DNA of 64,000 nt from Aridibacter famidurans (GTDB taxonomy: Bacteria; Acidobacteriota; Blastocatellia; Pyrinomonadales; Pyrinomonadaceae). The stretch is taken from NCBI GenBank assembly GCA_024103495.1, contig JAGFIQ010000108.1, positions 1-64,000 of the forward strand. The letters are read 5' to 3'. A program made the translations under genes and the position numbers. The stretch's first letter is position 1; each line of letters opens with the position of its first letter. Below the pieces are notes generated by a model. The model ran no database searches. It worked only from the letters and a program-made list of their open reading frames with translations, and was not told the origin of the DNA. This document shows, piece by piece, positions 1-7,797 of the stretch.

Positions 1-2885
1 TCGTCATCAACGAAATCGATTCCGACACTCCCGGAACAGACGCGGCGGAATTCGTCGAGCTCTACGACGGAGGCACCGGAAACACGGCGCTCGATGGGCT
101 AGTCGTTGTCTTCTTCAACGGAAGCAACGACCTGTCCTATCGAGCGATAGACCTCGATGGCTTCTCGACCGATTCGAACGGCTACTTTGTTCTCGGAAAC
201 CCGGGAGTGCCGGGAGTAACGTTCGAGTTTCCGGGAAACGTACTTCAGAACGGCGCAGACGCAGTTGCTGTGTATGCTGCCAGCGCGACCGATTTCCCGA
301 ACAACACTGCAGTAACTGTCCTGAACCTGATCGATGCAGTCGTTTACGACACTGACGATGCAGACGATCCGGGATTGCTTGCTCTACTAAACTCCGGAGA
401 ACCGCAGATCAACGAATCCGGTCGTGGGGCTGGTGACATCGATTCCATCGGTCGCTGCCCTAACGGAGCCGGTGGGGCCAGAAACACTTCGGGCTACATA
501 CAGTTTGCGCCGACTCCCGGTGCCATGAACGACTGTCCGCTTCCTCCGGTTTCGAGAACGATCGCGGAGGTCCAGGGAAACGGAACAGTTTCGCCCTTTG
601 CAGGAGCGGGAGTGATCACAAACGGAGTCGTTACCGGAATAAAATCCAACGGCTTCTTCATGCAGGAGCCGGACGCAACCAGAGACGCGGATCCGCTTAC
701 CTCTGAAGGGATCTTCGTTTTCACGTCTTCGCTTCCCACGGTTGCTGTCGGTGATTCGGTGATGGTCACCGGCACGGCCGGCGAATTCTTCGAACTTACA
801 CAGATCGCGGCCTTTGCCAACGGTGTAGTTGTCCTGAGCAGCGGAAACGCCTTACCCTCACCGATCACGCTGACCACCACTATCCTCGATCCGGCAGGCC
901 CTCAAAGCCAGCTCGAGCCGCTTGAGGGAATGCGCGTGTTCGCTTCGGCGGTCAGATCGGTCGCGCCGACAAACAACTTCGGCGAGATCTGGACCGTGAT
1001 CGAAGGCGTCGACCGGCCGTTGCGCGAACCCGGTATCGACAATGTATTCGCGATTCCCCCCGACCCGACATCCGGAGTTCCGGACTGCTGCATACCTCTC
1101 TGGGACGGCAACCCCGAGCGAATAATGATCGACACGGACGGACTCGCCGGCTCGGTAAGGATCAACGTGACGTCGAACGTTTCTCTGACCGGGATCACTG
1201 GTCCACTCGATTTCAATTTCGGCGACTACAAGATCGATCCCGAAGCGGCGCCGGGCGTAGCAAGTCCGAATCTTTCCGCCGTGCCCGTTCGGGACAGAGT
1301 TCCGGGCGAATTCACCGTCGGGAGTTTCAATATTGAGAACTTCGATAACGACGAACCCCAAAGGCGGAAAGCCGCACTCGCGATCCGCACGATAATGGGA
1401 TCCCCGGATATTCTCGGAGTGATCGAGATCCGTGACCTTCCGAGCCTCGAGGCTCTCGCCCAGCAGATCAATGACGACTCGGTGAATGCTGGCGACGGGA
1501 ACCCCGGATATTCCGCGCATCTGGCACTTGCTCCAAACGGAAGCAGCCAGAACGTCGGTTTCCTTGTAAGGTCTTCCGTCCAGGTTGACTCGGTCACGCA
1601 GGAGCGCGCGTCCGAGACCTTCATTCATCCCGTCACAGGACAGAGCCTCGTGCTCCACGACAGACCTCCGCTGGTCCTGCATGCAACCGTTAATCCGGCG
1701 ATTGATCCCAGACAGATCATCGTCGTCGTCAACCACCCGCGCTCTTTTATCGACATTGAGGACCTCGGCTCGACCGGGATCTTCGTTCGTGAGAAGCGCA
1801 AACTGCAGGCAGAATCGATCGCGGGACTTCTGCAGGAGCTTCAGACATCATCGCCCGGAACTCCGGTCTTCGCCGTCGGTGACTACAACGCCTACCAGTT
1901 CAATGACGGCTACACCGATCCTTCGGGGACCATCAGGGGAGTGCCGACCACTGATGACGAACTTGTCGTGGACGACAGCCCTGATCTTGTAAACCCGGAC
2001 TTCGTGAACCTGACCGACGGCCTTCCGGCCGATCAGCGGTACACCTTCATCTTCGAAGGAACTCCGCAGGCGATCGACCACGTGTTCGTCAATCCGGAAG
2101 CGAACGCGATCGTGACCGGTTACTCCGTCGCAAGAGTGAACAGCGATTACCCGGAGTCGGCTGAGTTCATGGATGTGTCGAGACCTGAAGCCAGCTCCGA
2201 TCACGACGCCCCGATCGCGTTCTTCAGATTCCCGATCAGGGAAACGACAACGGCCGTATCCGACGTCCACGTGACCTACAATACTCAAGGTCAGAACGTG
2301 CAGTTTTCCGCTTCGGTGGTCTCTCAGGGGATAACCGTCAATGAAGGGACTGTCTCATTCACGGTTACAAATGATGCCGGCACCACGGTCGGAAACGCCG
2401 GACCCGTCCAGGTCACGAACGGTACCGCGTTGGCCGACTTCTTCCTTCCGGGTTCGGTTGATCCGCAGGCGCTGAAGATCGACGCGGTCTTTTCAGGAGG
2501 AGACGCGACTGCCGGAAGCTCCGGTAGCGGAGTACTCTCTGTCTCTTACAGGATCTGTCCGCTGTACGACCCGCAGTTCGCGTTACGAAAAGGAATTCCG
2601 TATCCGTTCGCGATAAGGCTATGCGATGTGAACGGCAGGAACCTTTCCGAGAGAGAGGTTGAGGTAAGAGCGCTTTACGCTTCGCCGGCCGGCAATCCGG
2701 AGATCCAAATACCGGTCTCATCAGTAGGCATCCTTAACCGAAACAAAAGATTCTGGTACAGCTTCTTACTGCGAACGTATGTCTTCTATCTCAAGACGAA
2801 TTCGTTCGAGCCCGGAGACTATGTGCTCTATTTCAAGGCCGGAGACGATCCGAAACTCCACGAAGCCGGTTTCAGGATCCGGTAG
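1..2885 (+). CDS. Secreted LTD / OB-fold / endonuclease-exonuclease-phosphatase nuclease, 5' end cut by the window edge
   Basis: The reading frame is open from base 3 and continues upstream of the window, so the GTG at 207 is not the true start. Seen in order: a lamin-tail-like segment (bases 3 to about 535, with VINEIDSD and EFVELYDGG), an OB-fold-like segment of the kind found in ExeM/YhcR nucleases (about 550-830), an endonuclease/exonuclease/phosphatase domain (about 1317-2240, with SFNIENF, VIEIRDL, VNHPRS, GDYNAY and SSDHDAP), an Ig-like segment (about 2250-2550), and a C-terminal stretch resembling PxKF domains (YPFAIRLCDVNG). Families of this layout are extracellular DNases that release phosphate from environmental DNA or remodel biofilm. 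The catalytic SDH near the end of the nuclease domain is intact. No downstream partner is on the same strand nearby. The nuclease assignment is firm; the substrate and export signal cannot be seen. Confidence 0.85.
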   Translation, partial: VINEIDSDTPGTDAAEFVELYDGGTGNTALDGLVVVFFNGSNDLSYRAIDLDGFSTDSNGYFVLGNPGVPGVTFEFPGNVLQNGADAVAVYAASATDFPNNTAVTVLNLIDAVVYDTDDADDPGLLALLNSGEPQINESGRGAGDIDSIGRCPNGAGGARNTSGYIQFAPTPGAMNDCPLPPVSRTIAEVQGNGTVSPFAGAGVITNGVVTGIKSNGFFMQEPDATRDADPLTSEGIFVFTSSLPTVAVGDSVMVTGTAGEFFELTQIAAFANGVVVLSSGNALPSPITLTTTILDPAGPQSQLEPLEGMRVFASAVRSVAPTNNFGEIWTVIEGVDRPLREPGIDNVFAIPPDPTSGVPDCCIPLWDGNPERIMIDTDGLAGSVRINVTSNVSLTGITGPLDFNFGDYKIDPEAAPGVASPNLSAVPVRDRVPGEFTVGSFNIENFDNDEPQRRKAALAIRTIMGSPDILGVIEIRDLPSLEALAQQINDDSVNAGDGNPGYSAHLALAPNGSSQNVGFLVRSSVQVDSVTQERASETFIHPVTGQSLVLHDRPPLVLHATVNPAIDPRQIIVVVNHPRSFIDIEDLGSTGIFVREKRKLQAESIAGLLQELQTSSPGTPVFAVGDYNAYQFNDGYTDPSGTIRGVPTTDDELVVDDSPDLVNPDFVNLTDGLPADQRYTFIFEGTPQAIDHVFVNPEANAIVTGYSVARVNSDYPESAEFMDVSRPEASSDHDAPIAFFRFPIRETTTAVSDVHVTYNTQGQNVQFSASVVSQGITVNEGTVSFTVTNDAGTTVGNAGPVQVTNGTALADFFLPGSVDPQALKIDAVFSGGDATAGSSGSGVLSVSYRICPLYDPQFALRKGIPYPFAIRLCDVNGRNLSEREVEVRALYASPAGNPEIQIPVSSVGILNRNKRFWYSFLLRTYVFYLKTNSFEPGDYVLYFKAGDDPKLHEAGFRIR

Positions 2886-3114
2886 TATACGAGCCGGCTC
2901 AGAATCATCCTTAGCGCGTTTCCGGTCGGGTCAGCCGCTTTCAAAATGGCGGACCCGGCCGGAAGTGGATTTCGACGGTCGAGTTTCGTTGAGATCCTTC
3001 TCTTCCGTTTTGGAACAGAATCCCGGACCCTTGGTGTTTCGACCGGAGATTTATTGACTGCCTCGGATGTCGGGAATATGCTGAGGGCGCGAGCACGACA
3101 CAATGAGGTGAATT

Positions 3115-3552
3115 ATGGGATACCAAGGCGAAGTACTTACGTATTGTCCGGCCGATATGGATTTCAAGACGGTCTACGCCGTCATAGTCAGCGGCGATTT
3201 TCCCAATCCCTGCGGCCACGCGCTTCTGTTCGTGCCGAACTCCTCGGCAACCGCTTCCGATCATGGCTATTATCTGCAGGTATCGGAAATGTACGGTTTT
3301 CCGAAGATCATGGACACGGACGGCTACGCGCAATACCTCAGCGAGAACGGAAAGACCGAACTGACACGCTACGCCGTTCCTTTGAAAGATCCCGAAGGAG
3401 CGTACAACAGGCTGATCGACCTGATGGGCAAGAAGTGGGCCTGGCTGATCCTGCCCAACAATTGCGCGGCGTTTGTCGAGGATGTCGTCAAAGGCGGAGG
3501 ATCGACGGCGGGACTGTACAGCAACTGCCCAAAGGGCGAGAAGTTCAAGTGA
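3115..3552 (+). CDS. Small protein with possible permuted papain-like (NlpC/LRAT-type) fold
   Basis: This 145-residue protein starts at an ATG preceded by a GAGGTG ribosome site about 6 bases upstream. I do not recognise a named family. What can be seen is a His in CGHALLFVP (His35) and, much later, a Cys in PNNCAAFVEDVV (Cys117). His before Cys is the order used by circularly permuted papain-like enzymes (LRAT, YiiX-type). The NNCAAF context resembles the nucleophile helix of NlpC/P60 relatives. There is no signal peptide, so it probably acts in the cytoplasm or is exported by another route. It stands alone between the nuclease gene and a tRNA. The fold is an inference from two short motifs; it may equally be an unrelated small protein. 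Confidence 0.6.
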   Translation: MGYQGEVLTYCPADMDFKTVYAVIVSGDFPNPCGHALLFVPNSSATASDHGYYLQVSEMYGFPKIMDTDGYAQYLSENGKTELTRYAVPLKDPEGAYNRLIDLMGKKWAWLILPNNCAAFVEDVVKGGGSTAGLYSNCPKGEKFK

Positions 3553-3622
3553 CGTTCTCCCGCTCCGGCACCTTTCGTAAATGTGCATTTCCCCGCGGAA
3601 AGGTGTATATTGTGAAACTTGC

Positions 3623-3697
3623 GGCGCATTCGTCTAGTGGTTAGGACGCAAGGTTCTCAACCTTGAAACAGGGGTTCAATTCCCCTATGCGCTACCA
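3623..3697 (+). tRNA. tRNA-Glu (anticodon CTC)
   Basis: The sequence folds as a cloverleaf: a 7-bp acceptor stem (first pair G-T), a typical tRNA-Glu D arm (CGTCTAGTGGTTAGGACG), an anticodon stem CAAGG/CCTTG closing the loop TTCTCAA with anticodon CTC, and a T arm AGGGG-TTCAATT-CCCCT. The 3' CCA is encoded (3695-3697). A TATATT box lies about 11 bases upstream and may be its -10 element. Confidence 0.93.
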
Positions 3698-3710
3698 GAC
3701 TTGAGAGAAG

Positions 3711-3738
3711 ATCCGCCGTCCGGCGGATTTTCTGTTTT
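3711..3738 (+). terminator. Rho-independent terminator after tRNA-Glu
   Basis: ATCCGCC and GGCGGAT form a 7-bp stem around a 4-base loop, followed by a T-rich tail (TTTCTGTTTT), 14 bases past the tRNA end. Confidence 0.75.
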
Positions 3739-3780
3739 GGCGAGATCTATGCGGACCGACCTTCCGCATACCGGCCTGCG

Positions 3781-5373
3781 ATGGACAAGCCTATTTCGGA
3801 AAATCGGACGAGTCGCGTAAAAGGAACGTGGCTGGATATGATCCTTATCCTCGCCGGTTTCGTCTTCTTCTACACCCTTGTCTTCGAACTTCCTGCGACC
3901 CCTTTCTTCTGGGAATCCGACCACCTGATCTTTGCCTATGAGGGTTGGCGAATGTACCTCGGCGACACGATGTACAGGGACTTTTTTCAGTTCACTTTCC
4001 CCGGCAGTCAGCTCTGGTACGCGCTGATGTTCACGATCTTCGGCGCCAAGCACTGGATCATCAACGCGACGATCGTCGGCATCGCCACCATCCTGCTTTT
4101 TCTCACGCTCAGGCTTTCGAAGGCGGTCATCGACGGCCCGTTCGCATATCTTCCGCCGCTCCTGTTCGCATTCTTCGGCTTCCGATGGTTTGGGATCGAC
4201 GGCTCGCACAGGATGTTCAGCCCGATATTCATCCTGCTGGCGGTGATGGTGATCCTAAGGAACCGAGATCGGGTGAACCTGCTTCTGAGCGGAGCGCTTT
4301 GCGGCGTAACCTCTTTCTTCACCCAGCAGAGGGGCTTCTTTGCGGTGCTGGCGGTCGCACTCTTCCTGCTTGTCGAAGGGATCGCCGAAAAGCGCAGGCC
4401 TCTGGATATCGGCAAGGACATCTTCACCGCCGGAACCTCTTCGGCCGCTGCGCTCGTGCTCCTCTGTCTCTATTTCGTGATCGCGGCCGGCCCCGGAGTG
4501 TTCTGGGAATCGGCGTTCGTTTATCCCGCGAACTGGTACGGCTACTCGAAGTACAACAACATCGAAGTTTTCTCGCTCGTCCTCGGACGTGCTTACGACT
4601 TCACTAATCTCTCCGGCGCATTCGCTTTCGTGATGCACCTGATCTATTCGTTCGGAATACCGCTCGTTTACCCGGTCTTCTTAGGAGCATTCCTCTTCAG
4701 GATCAACAGGGAAAAGTGGAATGAATGGAAGCCCGTATTCCTGATCGGCCTCGTCGGCTTCGCGACGACGTATTCGAACGTCGCTCCGGACAGCTTCCGT
4801 ATCTTCCAGGTCTCGATCCCGGCGCTGATCCTCACGGGCTTTCTGGTATCTAAAATAGCGGTCGCAAGGCGATTCGACCTTTGGCTCACGACCGCCGCCG
4901 CCGCGTTCCTTTTGCTCTTAAGCCTGTATCTGGGCTATAGAATGCAGACCAACTGGGACATGACCTACTGGGAAACGCCTTCGGGAAGGCTCGCCGTCTT
5001 TCCGCTCGAGCAGATCGAACGATACACGTACGTGCTTGAGAACACCGATCCGGGCGACGAGTTCTTCGAGGTCTACGAACCGTACATCTATTTCCCGTTC
5101 GGCCTCAGGAATCCGACGAGATTCGGCCAGATCTGGGAGACCGAGTACACCCGGCCGGAACACGTCGAGGAGGTGGTCCGCGATCTTGAGAGATCGATGC
5201 CGAAGCTGATGCTCTGGGACGTGGGGTACAACAGGCCCGATGACCGGCGGGCGCCGGGCGATCATCTTGGGCCTTTGGCGGAATTTGTGAACGAGAACTA
5301 CGAACCGGTCGGGAAGGTCTATCAGGTCGCAGACCGGAGGATCCAGGTCTGGCGGCTCAAGGATGACGATTGA
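3781..5373 (+). CDS. Polytopic membrane protein, GT-C glycosyltransferase-like (ArnT/GT39-type)
   Basis: This 530-residue protein has about ten or more hydrophobic segments between residues 20 and 390. Its layout fits polyprenol-dependent GT-C enzymes: a first membrane helix, then a loop carrying acidic residues (WESDHLIFAYEGWRMYLGD, with YRDFFQFTFPG after it), further helices, and a soluble C-terminal domain (about residues 400-530). Families of this type transfer a sugar from a lipid-phosphate donor to lipids, proteins or glycans on the outer face of the inner membrane. The loop Glu/Asp residues are candidates for the catalytic acid. The ATG at 3781 has only a weak ribosome site. The gene is flanked by two tRNAs and has no neighbouring cell-envelope genes, so the acceptor cannot be guessed. 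The GT-C class is inferred from topology, not from a full family match. Confidence 0.7.
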   Translation: MDKPISENRTSRVKGTWLDMILILAGFVFFYTLVFELPATPFFWESDHLIFAYEGWRMYLGDTMYRDFFQFTFPGSQLWYALMFTIFGAKHWIINATIVGIATILLFLTLRLSKAVIDGPFAYLPPLLFAFFGFRWFGIDGSHRMFSPIFILLAVMVILRNRDRVNLLLSGALCGVTSFFTQQRGFFAVLAVALFLLVEGIAEKRRPLDIGKDIFTAGTSSAAALVLLCLYFVIAAGPGVFWESAFVYPANWYGYSKYNNIEVFSLVLGRAYDFTNLSGAFAFVMHLIYSFGIPLVYPVFLGAFLFRINREKWNEWKPVFLIGLVGFATTYSNVAPDSFRIFQVSIPALILTGFLVSKIAVARRFDLWLTTAAAAFLLLLSLYLGYRMQTNWDMTYWETPSGRLAVFPLEQIERYTYVLENTDPGDEFFEVYEPYIYFPFGLRNPTRFGQIWETEYTRPEHVEEVVRDLERSMPKLMLWDVGYNRPDDRRAPGDHLGPLAEFVNENYEPVGKVYQVADRRIQVWRLKDDD

Positions 5374-5398
5374 ATAAAGGCCGCAAGAAAGTTACATT
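5370..5398 (+). promoter_or_regulatory. Probable sigma70-type promoter of tRNA-Arg
   Basis: TTGAAT (5370-5375) and TACATT (5393-5398) are separated by 17 bases, and the -10 box lies 12 bases before the mature tRNA. The -35 box overlaps the stop codon of the preceding gene. Confidence 0.6.
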
Positions 5399-5410
5399 AA
5401 AGGTTCGCAT

Positions 5411-5487
5411 GCTCCCGTAGCTCAGGTGCATAGAGCGTTCGCCTCCGGAGCGAAAGGCCGCAGGTTGAAGTCCTGCCGGGAGCACCA
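5411..5487 (+). tRNA. tRNA-Arg (anticodon CCG)
   Basis: Full cloverleaf: acceptor GCTCCCG/CGGGAGC, D arm with AGCTCAGGTGCATAGAGCG, anticodon stem TTCGC/GCGAA around loop CTCCGGA (anticodon CCG, reading CGG), T arm with CAGGTTGAAGTCCTG, and an encoded CCA end (5485-5487). Confidence 0.95.
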
Positions 5488-5493
5488 GAATTC

Positions 5494-5537
5494 AACGGCC
5501 ATTGATCAATTCTCATCGATCAATGGCCGTTTCCTCT
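5494..5537 (+). terminator. Terminator of tRNA-Arg
   Basis: A perfect 14-bp inverted repeat, AACGGCCATTGATC and its complement, with a 10-base loop is followed by a short T/C-rich tail. It begins 6 bases after the tRNA CCA. Confidence 0.7.
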
Positions 5538-5607
5538 TGTTGCCGCCGTTTGGAATCCAACAGCTACGGAACATTTGGCAAATCAGACGAGCAGGCCCCG
5601 TTCGTCT

Positions 5608-6276
5608 TCAGTCCACAAGGATCTTCGTTGAATAACTGACGACATAAATGCGAAGGAAAGACTCTATGAAATCATCTTTCGCGTCCGGGTCATCCCTTCT
5701 TATGTCTTCCACAAGCTTCTTGTATTCATCTGTCTTCTTGAAAGCCTCGAACTGACGGGCCTTGAAAGTCTCGTACTCCTTGTGATCGAATTCCTTTGCC
5801 TTGGTGAATTTGCCTTCATGAATCTCCAAGAGCGTGTAGTTCTCATACGTCGAGGCGTATCCCATATGGACATAATTGACGATCTTGCCCCTCGGCACCA
5901 CAAGGATTCCGGTGAACCAGTCGATCTTCAGCACCTCTCCTTTCGGAACCACTTCATCCAGGACCGATTTCCAGGCAGTGTCGAAGGAACCGTTCTCACT
6001 ATCAAGTGAATACTCGATCTCTACGTCATTGAGGATCAGTTCGCCGTCTTTTATCTCGAACGTTGCGACGTATCCCCTCCAAAGCGCAGTGGACGTTATC
6101 CCGCCCTTTGGGCGCTTGTCCGGATGGGTCTTAAAGTAGGCCTCAAGAGGATTGGAGTTTAGAGAATGTGTTTCTCCTTTGTAGATCAGCTTGTCGGGGA
6201 TCTGTGCTGTGGCAAAAGCGCAGATCGAGCATGCAAGCAGGATCGCTAGTGTAAGTGCGGATCTTGTAGCGGTCAT
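5608..6276 (-). CDS. Secreted protein of unknown function
   Basis: This 222-residue protein has a clear N-terminal signal peptide (hydrophobic residues 6-22, cleavage probably after AFATA). The mature part holds NSNPLEAYF, HPDKRP and ALWRGYVATFEI near its start, several aromatic beta-strand-like segments, and a charged alpha-helical tail (EYETFKARQFEAFKKTDEY). I have the impression that this is a conserved but unnamed family in Gram-negative bacteria, but I cannot assign it. It lies downstream of, and on the same strand as, the TPR gene that ends 180 bases away, so the two could be co-transcribed. No catalytic motif is visible. Location is expected to be periplasmic. Confidence 0.75.
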   Translation of the reverse strand: MTATRSALTLAILLACSICAFATAQIPDKLIYKGETHSLNSNPLEAYFKTHPDKRPKGGITSTALWRGYVATFEIKDGELILNDVEIEYSLDSENGSFDTAWKSVLDEVVPKGEVLKIDWFTGILVVPRGKIVNYVHMGYASTYENYTLLEIHEGKFTKAKEFDHKEYETFKARQFEAFKKTDEYKKLVEDIRRDDPDAKDDFIESFLRIYVVSYSTKILVD

Positions 6277-6456
6277 ATCTCCTCCTTAGCCTAGAAACAG
6301 CCGATCTTCATTGTTTGTTCCGCTGTGATGCAACGAACTGGAAGAGAGTAGGTTCGGGCGAGACGAATCTGACCTGTCGGGCCAGATTCGGAACTGTCGG
6401 CAGAATTGCCGCAGCAGAGAGTCCAAATCGAACGAACGGGTGGGGTGTCGTACAGC

Positions 6457-7554
6457 TCAGTTCGAGGAAGGCAGATCGACTTTGACCGTCCTCTGCTCAC
6501 GCTGGCGTTTGGCGAGCTCGAACCAGTACTTCACGTTCCAGCGTTCGAGCCTCGGCTCCGTTTTCTTTCCGGTCTCGAAGTCAGCGGCGGCCGCCTCCGG
6601 CATTTCCTTTAGAAGATAGACGATCCCGCGGTGCATATAGTACTGGCCCCGCCGATTGTCGTCCGACATTTCGATCGCCTTAGTGTAATCCGCCAGCGAT
6701 TCGTCCAGATTGCCGTAGATCATCTTCTGCCGGGCAAGCGCGACGTAAGCTTCCGCAGTGGGCTCGAGCTCGATCGACTTCTCGATCGACCACGTCTGCC
6801 TCTCCGGCATTTCCATAAGCGCGTAGATCGAACTTACACCGTTGAGAGCCATCACGGCCGCTCTCTTCATATCGGCCAGTTTCGCGGGTTCGAGCTTTCC
6901 CGCGGCCTTCGATTCCTCGTACCGCTCGACGATCTCAAGCAGGTCCGCTTCGGCTCCCGTGTAATCATCGATCCTTCGCTTCGCGTGGGCGCGGTTCATA
7001 AGCAGGTGAACGTCGAACGGATCGTACTGAATTGCCCTCGTGTAATCGTCGATAGCTTCCTTTACCCGTCCGAAGTTGCGCATAAGATAGCCGGCGCGGT
7101 AGCTGAAACTGTGCTCGTTGACGAAACCGTTTGTGATCGCCGAATCCAGATCGTTGAGAACTGCAGTGAAATATGGCTTTAAGTCGTCACTTCTCATTCC
7201 TCCGTTTTCCCTGATCATATTTCCGATCATCGACTCCAGGATCCGTGCCCGCTCGAAGAAAGCCTCTCCGTTCCTTGGCGCCAGCTGAAGCGCGGTGTTC
7301 AGGTCCTCGAGGGCACCGGTAAGGTCCGCCTGATTGTTGCTCCTCGCCTTGCTTCGGGCGATATATGCCGCAACCAGGTTCGAATCGATGTTGATCGCTT
7401 CATCGAAATGCGGTATCGCCTCCTTGTAGCGGCCGCTCTTCATGATTTCAATGCCCTTTTCGTAGTACTCGTCCGCAGTCGTCTGGCCGGAAACTAAAGA
7501 GACGGCACTGCCGAATAGGAAAAGTATCAGGATGATCTTTCTGTAGATGTTCAT
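6457..7554 (-). CDS. Periplasmic TPR-repeat protein
   Basis: The chosen start is the ATG at 7554, which gives a signal peptide (MNIYRKIILILFLFGSAVSL, then VSGQ). A longer frame to 7692 has no signal and no repeat content before this point. The mature protein carries at least six TPR units, for example DEYYEKGIEIMKSGRYKEAI, LVAAYIARSKARSNNQ, DVHLLMNRAHAKRRIDDYTG and GNLDESLADYTKAIEM. TPR proteins act as scaffolds for protein contacts; no enzyme domain is fused here. The divergent start of the metalloprotease gene lies about 240 bases upstream. The partner is unknown. Confidence 0.85.
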   Translation of the reverse strand: MNIYRKIILILFLFGSAVSLVSGQTTADEYYEKGIEIMKSGRYKEAIPHFDEAINIDSNLVAAYIARSKARSNNQADLTGALEDLNTALQLAPRNGEAFFERARILESMIGNMIRENGGMRSDDLKPYFTAVLNDLDSAITNGFVNEHSFSYRAGYLMRNFGRVKEAIDDYTRAIQYDPFDVHLLMNRAHAKRRIDDYTGAEADLLEIVERYEESKAAGKLEPAKLADMKRAAVMALNGVSSIYALMEMPERQTWSIEKSIELEPTAEAYVALARQKMIYGNLDESLADYTKAIEMSDDNRRGQYYMHRGIVYLLKEMPEAAAADFETGKKTEPRLERWNVKYWFELAKRQREQRTVKVDLPSSN

Positions 7555-7797
7555 AAACAAGTCGTATCGGTCACTTGCCGCCGAAACAGAATAGCCGAGA
7601 AACATTTCAGTTGGAAGAGAACCAAGCGGCATTTCCGCATAGAATAGCTGAACCAAATGGTCAAAACCTCGCGAACGGTTGTAGGATGTCATTCAACGTC
7701 GTAAATCCAGCATCGACTTCGAATTTGTTTACAGGACTCTCGATGGAGATATCCGATCTCGTTGAGTTTCCCCAGTATTTGACAGGAGTATCAGAAC

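Noticed and set aside
2946-3644. 232-codon open frame overlapping the 145-aa gene at 3115 and the tRNA
   Set aside because: Basic, low-complexity translation, runs into tRNA-Glu; the 3115 frame has a ribosome site and more natural composition.
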